Source: a bacterium (GTDB lineage Bacteria; Muiribacteriota; Ozemobacteria; Ozemobacterales; Ozemobacteraceae). From it: a stretch of 6,944 nt of DNA. Position 1 is the stretch's first letter. The number at the start of each line of letters is the position of its first letter. Shown one piece after another: positions 1 through 5,819 of the stretch. The notes beneath the pieces are model-generated. The model saw only the letters and a list, made by a program, of their open reading frames with translations. It had not been told where the DNA came from and did no database searches. Made by a program: the position numbers and the translations under genes. The DNA is taken from assembly GCA_016192885.1 (NCBI GenBank), contig JACPTH010000307.1, positions 1 through 6,944 of the forward strand, given 5' to 3'.

Positions 1-26
1 CTTCATTGTTCACTTTGAGGGTGAAT

Positions 27-61
27 GAATACAGAAGATAGAATTCGGAATTCTGAATTCA
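27..61. repeat. degenerate heptanucleotide tandem array, five GAA-starting units
   Basis: Five consecutive 7-base units can be read: GAATACA, GAAGATA, GAATTCG, GAATTCT, GAATTCA. The last three share GAATTC and differ only at the seventh base. The array lies just beyond the 3' end of the QueD-like gene, in DNA where I see no other gene in bases 1-91. Short heptanucleotide arrays (STRR-type) are known from cyanobacterial intergenic DNA and similar arrays occur elsewhere. A function is not evident. The palindromic GAATTC cores could form weak hairpins, but no T-run follows, so I do not call a terminator. Confidence 0.7.
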
Positions 62-91
62 ACACAATAAACGGTTACCAAAATTTAGGTA

Positions 92-457
92 TTACTTTTC
101 CGAAAACGAGGCCCAGGAATCCGGGGACTCCCAGACCTTTACACGCTTAAGTCTTATCGGAGAAAGCTTACTTTTTATTCGATTAAAGATGTAGGAAGCA
201 AGGTTTTCTGAGGAGGGATTAATCGTGTCGAAGGGATGAATTGTATTCAAATTATTGTGATCCAACGGATCGATCACTTCCTTGAGCGCGCTTTTTACTA
301 TTCCAAAATCGACTGACATTCCAATATCATCAAGTCTTTGAGTCTCAATGGTTACCGCAACTTTAAACCTCTGCCCGTGAAGTTGCTCGCACTTGCCTTT
401 ATAACCCCGAAGAAAATGCGCAGCATCAAAGTGAAGTCTCACTTGAGCATTGTACAT
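92..457 (-). CDS. QueD / 6-pyruvoyl-tetrahydropterin synthase family protein with altered zinc motif
   Basis: A 121-residue protein of the PTPS/QueD family, close to the usual length (about 120). QueD converts dihydroneopterin triphosphate to 6-carboxytetrahydropterin in queuosine and 7-deazaguanine synthesis in the cytoplasm. Counting from the ATG at 457, visible family marks are FDAAH (first zinc His, residue 14), the catalytic Cys 23 in KCEQLHG, the second zinc His 27, the LDHNNLN segment with the Asp-His pair (66-67), NPSSEN (80-85) and a late Glu 110 in VWES. The oddity is HGQ at 27-29, where the family has HGH: the codon is CAG (plus-strand 371-373), so the third zinc ligand is Gln. An in-frame TTG at 469 is possible, but the ATG at 457 sits 4 bases after GGAGGG (467-462) and is the better start. 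It follows the PAD gene by 23 bases and is probably co-transcribed with it. Family membership is secure; QueD activity is not, and no queC, queE or queF is nearby. Confidence 0.88.
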   Translation of the reverse strand: MYNAQVRLHFDAAHFLRGYKGKCEQLHGQRFKVAVTIETQRLDDIGMSVDFGIVKSALKEVIDPLDHNNLNTIHPFDTINPSSENLASYIFNRIKSKLSPIRLKRVKVWESPDSWASFSEK

Positions 458-461
458 ACGA

Positions 462-467
462 CCCTCC
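462..467 (-). promoter_or_regulatory. Shine-Dalgarno GGAGGG deciding the QueD-like start
   Basis: On the minus strand GGAGGG is followed by TCGT and then ATG (457-455). Choosing the TTG at 469 instead would place this purine run inside the coding sequence and leave that codon without an equivalent site. The motif lies in the 23-base gap after the PAD stop codon. Confidence 0.7.
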
Positions 468-480
468 AATTTTCTTTCAG

Positions 481-1836
481 TTATCTTGAGGTAGCGCGAC
501 CATGTACCGCATTAAATCTGTTTTTTACCGCTTGCACTGCCGCAACCTGCGCTTTGGTTAGAACAATTTTATCAAGCGCTCGAAGAACATTGGTTCCGCA
601 GTGGACTTCCCCCATGCTGTTATGATAGGGAGTGTCATCGATAAAATGGACTTTGTTTCCTTGCGATCGAAATCTTGCCTCAATGATTTTGTTGAAGGGA
701 GGGAAATAGCAATCGGGTACGACCAAATGATTTCGAACAACCAAAAGATTAACAACGCCTGGAAGGTATGCGCAACACCCTGAAGGAGTTGAACCATTTC
801 GTCCTTCAAAAAAGCAGGGCCATGCGATTTCCTCGAAATCTCGAGTCGGATCATTCGTTACTTTTCGAATGTAGTCTTTAAGTTGTGCCACATTTTTATC
901 GATGATTTCGCCGATTTTGCGATTCAAAGCAATGAAATTATCTTCAGAAGAACCCTTCCCTTGATTGGGATTGCGTTTTTGCGCTTGAATAACGGCTCGG
1001 ACCCGAAGAAGAAAGTCGCGATCGCCCGAATCTAGTTTAGAAAAATCTTCATCGGAAGCTCCGGACAAAACTTCAAGGCCGTATTCAGGATCGGCCCGAA
1101 CTATGCTGTAACCTCTTGGAGCATGCGGCGTCGGAATAAAAGATAGATACTCGTCAATATGTCCGACGGTAAGCCATCGAGTTTCCGGGTTAAACATTCG
1201 ACCCGAATATCCCGCTTTCTCTAAAAATTCCTTACACGGCTTCGTGATTGTATTTCCGGAAACAAGTACATCGTCAAATGGCACTACTTCAAGATTACCG
1301 CCGTAATCTCCATGGGCCATACTGTTTGAAGGATTCTTGGCATAAGTAAGACCCCACATTTCAGCTAAGACTTTTGGCAATCCGGAAAGACCTCTTCCCC
1401 GATTTGAATCGAAAACGGCCGGAACGAATTTTCCGTCTTGGGAGAGTTGCGCGGAACACAATTCCATGCAATCTTGGACCCAAATATCGCCGGATGAAAA
1501 TTTCTTATTTACTTCCAAATATTTTTCCGCATCTTCTTGACTGATTCCAAGTTGAGAAATTGGATCTCCGCCTGAGGTGATGATATGAAGTTTAATTCGA
1601 GCGGATTCAGGGAGGTTTTCCGCTTCATTCACTTTTTTGATGATGTTGAAAAGGTCTTTAACGAAACGAGATGTTCCTGATGTAAAAATTACAAGGATCT
1701 TTTGAGGAGCGTGGTTGTTGTCAATCAATTTTAGTTTGTAAATTACTTCTTTTTGGGGTGAAGCGCCAAAAACGCTTCCAACCGCGGAAACCAGGAAAAG
1801 CCCAAGGAAAGCCCAAACAAAGCGGAATTTGCGCAT
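481..1836 (-). CDS. secreted peptidylarginine deiminase, vertebrate/cyanobacterial-type PAD catalytic domain
   Basis: A 451-residue protein whose mature part matches the C-terminal catalytic domain (Pfam PAD family) of calcium-dependent protein-arginine deiminases, which hydrolyse peptidyl-arginine to citrulline. Residues 1-24 form a signal peptide (RKFR, then hydrophobic WAFLGLFLVSAVGSVFG), so it probably acts outside the cytoplasm. Active-site residues compared with human PAD4 from memory: D122 in WVQDCME (D350), H226 and D228 in VGHIDEYLSF (H471, D473), C413 in GEVHCGTNV (C645), and R148 in SNRGRGL (R374). Asp-to-Cys spacing is 291 residues, against 295 in PAD4. First-calcium-site residues Q121, E125 and the GNLE segment (180-183) are kept. 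In the second site C123 and G147 replace acidic/Asn ligands. The N-terminal Ig-like domains of animal PADs are absent. A GGGAGGAG ribosome site precedes the ATG, and there is an extended -10 promoter upstream. It is not the agmatine-deiminase-like Porphyromonas PAD fold family. Substrates are unknown. Confidence 0.9.
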   Translation of the reverse strand: MRKFRFVWAFLGLFLVSAVGSVFGASPQKEVIYKLKLIDNNHAPQKILVIFTSGTSRFVKDLFNIIKKVNEAENLPESARIKLHIITSGGDPISQLGISQEDAEKYLEVNKKFSSGDIWVQDCMELCSAQLSQDGKFVPAVFDSNRGRGLSGLPKVLAEMWGLTYAKNPSNSMAHGDYGGNLEVVPFDDVLVSGNTITKPCKEFLEKAGYSGRMFNPETRWLTVGHIDEYLSFIPTPHAPRGYSIVRADPEYGLEVLSGASDEDFSKLDSGDRDFLLRVRAVIQAQKRNPNQGKGSSEDNFIALNRKIGEIIDKNVAQLKDYIRKVTNDPTRDFEEIAWPCFFEGRNGSTPSGCCAYLPGVVNLLVVRNHLVVPDCYFPPFNKIIEARFRSQGNKVHFIDDTPYHNSMGEVHCGTNVLRALDKIVLTKAQVAAVQAVKNRFNAVHGRATSR

Positions 1837-1870
1837 ACCTTTCTTTCTCCTCCCAAAATAGCGATTAAAT

Positions 1871-1876
1871 ATTATA
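1871..1876 (-). promoter_or_regulatory. extended -10 promoter element for the PAD gene
   Basis: On the minus strand TGTTATAAT reads as a perfect TATAAT preceded by TGN, the extended -10 form. Transcription starting about 7 bases downstream would give a leader of roughly 27 bases containing the GGGAGGAG ribosome site before the ATG at 1836. No convincing -35 box is seen 16-18 bases upstream, which an extended -10 can tolerate. It implies that PAD and the QueD-like gene are transcribed separately from pilT. Confidence 0.6.
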
Positions 1877-1912
1877 ACACACCCGGAAAAAGACGAATTA
1901 GGAAAAAATAGG

Positions 1913-1944
1913 AAGCTTTCAGCTATCAGCGGTCAGCATTCAGC
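1913..1944. repeat. heptanucleotide tandem array, CAGCNNT-type units
   Basis: The units are AAGCTTT, CAGCTAT, CAGCGGT, CAGCATT and a final partial CAGC, giving a strict 7-base period with a conserved AGC core. The array lies between the stop of pilT and the promoter of the PAD gene. It has a different sequence from the array at 27-61 but the same period. I see no terminator poly-U tract beside it. Confidence 0.7.
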
Positions 1945-1979
1945 AAAAACCTAGGAAATTCTTTACCGACCATTTTCCC

Positions 1980-3065
1980 TTAATGGGATGGATATTTTTG
2001 AAGGAGTTTTCGAAGGGCCACGGGATTCGGTGCGGATGCCAAAGCCACTTCTCGATTTACGATTCCTTGTTGAATTAAGGCGGCAATTGAAGTTTCAAGC
2101 GTAATCATTCCAAATTCGGTTCCGGTTTCAAGAAAAGATTGAAGTAAATGAATCTTTCCTTCGGCAATCATGGAACGAACCGCGGAAGTGTTAATCAACA
2201 ACTCAAACGCAGCGACACGCCCACCCCCAATTTTCGGCAAAAGGAATTGCGAGATAATTCCCCTTAAAACCATTGAAAGTTGAAGAAGAATTTGTTGTTG
2301 TTGGCCTTCGGGGAAAACGTTAATAATACGTTCGGCGGTTTGTACAGCGGAACTGGTGTGAAGGGTGGAAATGACCAATTTCCCCGTTTCCGCGGCGTTC
2401 AGGGTGAGGGCAATCGATTCGGGGTCGCGCATTTCCCCGACCACGATAATATCCGGGTCTTGGCGAAGGACCGACAACAAGCCTTCGTAGAAACCGGGAC
2501 AATCGCTTCCAATTTGCCTTTGGTTAATTATGCAAAGTTGATCTTCAAACTGGAATTCTATCGGATCTTCGAGAGTAATGATATGCCTTTTGGCATTCGT
2601 GTTGAGGAACGTTATAAAACTGGCCAATGAAGAGGTTTTTCCGGCCCCTGTTGGACCGGTTATAAGAATTAATCCGTTCGGTTGCTCGATTAGTTTTTGA
2701 GCCGAGAGAGGCAACCCGATTTCCGCGAAATCCATTACGCGAAAGGGAATAACCCTAAAAACCGCCCCAATTCCGTTGGTGTCGCGGTACAAGTTAACGC
2801 GAAAACGGCAAACTCCTTCAAGGGAATACGCGAAATCCAATTCACACGATTTCTCAAAAACCCGAATTTGTTCGGAGGAAAGGAGACTTTCGAGGATTTT
2901 GTCAAAATCGCGATGATTGAATCGAAAACCGTCAACAGGCATAATGGTCCCGTCAACCCGAATATTAGGAACGATTCCGACCTTTAAATGCAGATCAGAC
3001 GCGCCTTTCTCAAACGTGAATTTAAGAAGTTCATAGAAAAGGTTTTCACTTCCCATGGAAGACAT
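1980..3065 (-). CDS. pilT: type IV pilus retraction ATPase, PilT family
   Basis: A 361-residue cytoplasmic hexameric secretion-type ATPase of the PilT family. PilT powers pilus retraction by depolymerising pilin at the base of the type IV pilus machine, driving twitching, adhesion and DNA uptake. In order: the N-terminal PAS-like half (ASDLHLKVG at 22-30, RVDG), Walker A GPTGAGKT (137-144), the Asp box TLEDPIEF (164-171), the Walker B region DPDIIVVGEMRD (203-214, catalytic E211), the His box STLHTSS (233-239), and the C-terminal AVRSMIAEGK (295-304), which corresponds to the PilT signature AIRNLIREGK. The usual length is about 340-370. The start ATG at 3065 has only a weak purine-rich leader (GGGAAAGAGAGATA). 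No other pilus gene is in the window. It lies 42 bases after the repaired stop of the barrel gene, so the two could share a transcript. A PilU-type paralogue cannot be wholly excluded. Confidence 0.93.
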   Translation of the reverse strand: MSSMGSENLFYELLKFTFEKGASDLHLKVGIVPNIRVDGTIMPVDGFRFNHRDFDKILESLLSSEQIRVFEKSCELDFAYSLEGVCRFRVNLYRDTNGIGAVFRVIPFRVMDFAEIGLPLSAQKLIEQPNGLILITGPTGAGKTSSLASFITFLNTNAKRHIITLEDPIEFQFEDQLCIINQRQIGSDCPGFYEGLLSVLRQDPDIIVVGEMRDPESIALTLNAAETGKLVISTLHTSSAVQTAERIINVFPEGQQQQILLQLSMVLRGIISQFLLPKIGGGRVAAFELLINTSAVRSMIAEGKIHLLQSFLETGTEFGMITLETSIAALIQQGIVNREVALASAPNPVALRKLLQKYPSH

Positions 3066-3093
3066 TATATCTCTCTTTCCCTAGCTAACCAAT

Positions 3094-3117
3094 ACCTAAA
3101 ATTCTATCTAAAATTCT
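3094..3117. repeat. 12-bp tandem duplication at the barrel gene's stop codons
   Basis: Plus-strand units at 3094-3105 and 3106-3117 agree at 11 of 12 bases (ACCTAAAATTCT and ATCTAAAATTCT). The stop codons of the two alternative frames of the barrel gene (3116-3118 and 3108-3110) both involve this duplication. Confidence 0.55.
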
Positions 3118-4159
3118 AATCCAAAATTAGCGCTATATCGCCTATCTTCTCGATCGCCAGGCCTCGGGCCGATTTCATCCGAATACGTGGCAAATTCAAG
3201 GCGAACCACCCGAAACCGCATGGTAAAGCCGCCGGACAGATACCCGCCTCTGACCCCGGCTCTAAGTGAAAGCCATGTCCATGGTTCCGATCGGGAGGGC
3301 CGGTTAGGGGTCGAATGGTGGTTCCCAAATTCAATCTGCGCCGTAGACTCCCAATGGTCGGATCTATCTCGGTTTCAAAGACATTGAAAACGGTTAACCC
3401 AAGGGTTTGATTCCATGGGTTATTCAGTTGCCAAAAGGTGCCCCCGTCAAAATCAAAAGTTTCTCCCTTTGTTCTTCCCGCTCGAAGGGCGCTTTCATTC
3501 AAGCTTGCAAAATCTCTTGCGAAATAACTTTTATCTAAAAATTGACGCGATAGGAATTTCAACGTAATTCCCCACCATCCTAGCGCCTGGTCTTGAAAAA
3601 GGGATCTAACCCCAGGAATCGGCTTTGAAAGCGACCCGGACAAAACGGAGTCGATCAATCCAAAAGCTCTTACCTGCGGGTTAGTCGGTCGAACAACGTC
3701 GATTTGGCCGAGCGCTTGATACAAAAAACCAGCTCCAAACCCTTTTTCCCCAAGATAATATGCGAAGTTGGAAGCAAGGGTACGCGAGTATTGCCCCATT
3801 ATGCTCGAAAGAATCGAATTGTTTTCCGCCCTATTTTCAGGCGTGTCTTTGTCCGACAATCCCGAAGTTTTGTTCTTTACCCTTCGAAAATCTTGGTTAA
3901 TTTCGCCATCAGCATTCACGACGGCAAATTTGTTGTTCTTTATCTGGAAAAGCCCTGCGGGGTTCGATAAAAGCGCCTGATGGTCATCGGCTACGGCAAC
4001 CGAAACCCCACCCATCCCTCGAATTCTAACGGTTTCGTATTCAAGCAAGGGGGCGTAATACTTGTTTTTTCCCAACAAAGGGGCGGCGAAGAAAGAGAAA
4101 AACAGCAACATAACTGCAATAGTCTGAGGTACTTGCAAAAAACATTCGAAAGCAGGCAT
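3108..4159 (-). CDS. outer-membrane beta-barrel protein, PorV/TraF-like; C-terminal part frameshifted
   Basis: This resembles the PorV/UPF0164/TraF-like group of outer-membrane barrels: just after the hydrophobic export segment comes RIRGMGGVSVAVADDHQALL followed by a SNPAGL motif, the hallmark N-terminal segment, then alternating beta-strand-like sequence. The given frame ends at 3116 in an atypical Pro/Cys/His-rich tail. From about 3290 down, the -1 frame instead reads WTWLSLRAGVRGGYLSGGF, then FRVVRLEFATYSDEIG and finally RRYSANFGLEF, stopping at 3108. That is a classic barrel ending with a terminal Phe. One missing base between about 3285 and 3305 explains this, and repair gives about 350 residues from the ATG at 4159. 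The start is uncertain: 4159 and 4111 both precede the hydrophobic MLLFFSFFAAPLLG and neither has a clear ribosome site. An ATG at 4261 would translate through the repeat-rich spacer and is unlikely. The exact role is unknown; related proteins serve in export or transport. Confidence 0.7.
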
Positions 4160-4160
4160 T

Positions 4161-4174
4161 GGGTTTGCAAACCC
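4161..4174. repeat. 14-bp perfect palindrome GGGTTTGCAAACCC
   Basis: A perfect palindrome immediately upstream of the candidate ATG at 4159 of the barrel gene. It could be an operator-like site or part of a mobile intergenic repeat. The short inverted pair GCAGGC (4152-4157) and GCCTGC (4214-4219) flanks this palindrome. Confidence 0.6.
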
Positions 4175-4201
4175 GCCACTACGTTTGCGAAATCTTGGCT
4201 T

Positions 4202-4220
4202 CGTAGGCAAAAAGCCTGCG
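4202..4220. repeat. hairpin, 7-bp stem with A5/T5 loop
   Basis: CGTAGGC, AAAAA, GCCTGCG on the plus strand form a stem of seven pairs with one mismatch. It lies in the spacer between the lipoprotein stop and the barrel gene. No U-run follows on either strand, so it is not a standard intrinsic terminator. Together with the palindrome at 4161-4174 it looks like a compact intergenic repeat element. Confidence 0.5.
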
Positions 4221-4322
4221 CAACCCCTGATTATTAAGGTTTTTTCAAAATAATTTTGCAAGGTAGCTAGTCTGAGAATCGCTTTTTTATTACTTTTCTT
4301 GAAAAATAATGCGAAGCTTCAA

Positions 4323-5165
4323 TTATTCGGCTCCGTCTAGGTTCATTATGGCCACTGAAAAGCTTGAAAGGTTTACTTCGAAAACCGGGTTTGCAGCTTG
4401 GAGGCGATTGACTAAATCGCCGACGGCAAGAATCGTTGCGCGATTAGAAGGAGTATACTGCCCGGTCAAAAGTCGTCCTTCAACAGGGGTTATGAAGGTC
4501 CATGTGGCTCCTTGTCCGTCGAATCCATTTACAAGATCGAGAAAGGTCTGTTCAAGAGTTGAATCGGTTGAAGAGGGACCGGTTACGAGATCTTTGTACA
4601 AATCGACCCATGAAGGCGTATTTTTGTCGTTAGTATCAAAATCAATTTCATCATTACTTTCTAGACGGCCGTTTCGATTTGTGTCATATTTATCCAAAAG
4701 AACCCGTACCGCGCTTACCAAGCGCATTAAAGCTCTTGCAATTAGATCCGACTGAACAGGCATGGGATTTTGCATTAAAAGTTTTACCGCGGTTTCCAAA
4801 TAGGGCCGGTTAGAGGTTTGTTTCGCCGTTTTGAAAGTCACCGGCGATTTGTCATATGGCCCGGAACCATTTTGGAGGGCATCAAGTACCGACAAAAGAC
4901 TGAACCCACCCAAGCCTGCTATGGCTTCACCCTGACCTCTGATTGTTTCAATTCCTCCTTCCCCCTCTTTGGCGAGAGAGTCAAAAATTTCCTTCGCAAG
5001 AGGAAAATCCCCAGAATTCAGCGCCAGACGGCCTTCATCAACCCTTTGATCGACGGTGCGAGCTGCGAGCGTAGTATCCACCGCATCAAAGAGGTTGCAA
5101 CCGCTGAAAAGGAGGGAGAAAAGAACACCTCCCGCGGCAATAAACCAGGCTTTTCGAATATTCAT
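4323..5165 (-). CDS. outer-membrane lipoprotein with TPR-like segment and a single EF-hand loop
   Basis: A lipoprotein of 280 residues counted from the ATG at 5165 (283 from 5174). MNIRKAWF followed by a hydrophobic stretch and LFSGC gives a signal-peptidase II lipobox; the next residue is Asn, which does not signal inner-membrane retention. After the lipid anchor comes a TPR-like helical pair (VDEGRLALNSGDFPLAKEIF). About 160 residues in is DTNRNGRLESND, which fits the 12-residue EF-hand calcium loop at positions 1, 3, 5 and 9, with Asp at position 12 as in dockerin-type loops. The rest is helical and matches no family I recognise. Both candidate starts have weak ribosome sites; I prefer 5165 because its n-region is compact and basic. 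It lies upstream of the barrel gene on the same strand, which suggests an envelope partner role, but that is inference. Confidence 0.8.
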   Translation of the reverse strand: MNIRKAWFIAAGGVLFSLLFSGCNLFDAVDTTLAARTVDQRVDEGRLALNSGDFPLAKEIFDSLAKEGEGGIETIRGQGEAIAGLGGFSLLSVLDALQNGSGPYDKSPVTFKTAKQTSNRPYLETAVKLLMQNPMPVQSDLIARALMRLVSAVRVLLDKYDTNRNGRLESNDEIDFDTNDKNTPSWVDLYKDLVTGPSSTDSTLEQTFLDLVNGFDGQGATWTFITPVEGRLLTGQYTPSNRATILAVGDLVNRLQAANPVFEVNLSSFSVAIMNLDGAE

Positions 5166-5174
5166 AGGTTCCAT

Positions 5175-5391
5175 AGCACAAACCTAACCCATATAATCGA
5201 CGAGATTCGCGGTTTATTGAAGTTTACCGCTCACTTTGGATGGTAAATTTCACGTAACTTCTCAATAACTCGGAGCAAAGTATAAATTGTCGATGAAAAT
5301 TTGGCAAAAAAACCATTTGTCTCGAAAAATATAGAGGTGGTATCCTCAAATCGGAAAAAGGAATTTCCTATCCTAATATCCTAAATTTAAA
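5175..5391. other. divergent intergenic region
   Basis: A 217-base AT-rich spacer between the minus-strand lipoprotein and the plus-strand small membrane protein. It must carry promoters for both. On the plus strand TTGGCA (5301-5306) is a fair -35 with a poor A-rich -10 about 18 bases on, and TATAAA at 5281 is an isolated -10-like hexamer. On the minus strand a TTCAAT/ATTATA pair with 18-base spacing lies near 5185-5218. None is strong enough for a firm promoter call. I see no RNA gene or repeat. Confidence 0.4.
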
Positions 5392-5658
5392 ATGACCGAA
5401 AATTCCCGCGAAAAAACCGGATGGTTTGTTATCATTGCCCTGATTTTCTTTTTTTACTTTTTGGGATATGGGTTTTGTCGTTACGCTAAAATGGTCGTCC
5501 ATTACACAGCCTTCAGCGCCGGAACGATCACCTTACACCAGGTTGAGGCCGGGGACGCCAAACTTGCGAGCCCCAATCCGATTATTGCCGCATTTTTCAC
5601 CCCCCTGCGGTGGCTGGAAATACGATTTTGGAATCTATACCAGCCTCCCGGCCCTTGA
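5392..5658 (+). CDS. small single-helix membrane protein, unknown function
   Basis: An 88-residue protein that I do not recognise. Residues 1-10 are polar and charged. Residues 11-28 form one strongly hydrophobic, Phe-rich helix (GWFVIIALIFFFYFLGYGF), followed by RYAK, which suggests the N-terminus outside and the rest in the cytoplasm by the positive-inside rule. The C-terminal part contains AAFFTPLRWLEIRFWNLYQP, amphipathic and Trp-rich, possibly lying along the membrane. No clear Shine-Dalgarno site precedes the ATG, so the start or even the gene is less certain than its neighbours. It ends 161 bases before the radical SAM gene on the same strand. It lacks the Cys-rich or leader-type features expected of a modified precursor peptide. 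Confidence 0.6.
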   Translation: MTENSREKTGWFVIIALIFFFYFLGYGFCRYAKMVVHYTAFSAGTITLHQVEAGDAKLASPNPIIAAFFTPLRWLEIRFWNLYQPPGP

Positions 5659-5803
5659 ATCCGCGTGAATAACGAAATGGTCCGCCCTCGGTTGTGGAAA
5701 TTTGAAAATTCGATCGATAAGTGAATTTTTCATTTTTTATTCCAAATTTTCAGTGGACTTTCATGAAATTGCAAAAGTTTTTCGGAAATTTCGGCGAATT
5801 ATT

Positions 5804-5810
5804 GAGGTGA
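5804..5810 (+). promoter_or_regulatory. Shine-Dalgarno GAGGTGA supporting the GTG start
   Basis: GAGGTGA ends 9 bases before the GTG at 5820. It supports that codon as the start of the radical SAM gene, since no ATG is available before the cluster-binding cysteines. Confidence 0.7.
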
Positions 5811-5819
5811 TTTTAGATC

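Noticed and set aside
27..61. CRISPR array
   Set aside because: The units are 7 bases and contiguous, with no spacers; no cas genes are present.
481..1836. Porphyromonas-type PAD or agmatine deiminase
   Set aside because: The WVQD, GNLEV, VGHIDE and VHCGTN motifs match the animal/cyanobacterial PAD catalytic domain, not the agmatine-deiminase family.
4295..4330. Intrinsic terminator after the lipoprotein stop (AATAAT...ATTATTTTT on the minus strand)
   Set aside because: The stem is only A/T pairs with an awkward inner palindrome; too weak to list.
4309..4755. 148-codon plus-strand open frame antisense to the lipoprotein
   Set aside because: Composition is Ser/Arg-rich without family features; it lies entirely opposite a lipoprotein with a lipobox and an EF-hand loop.
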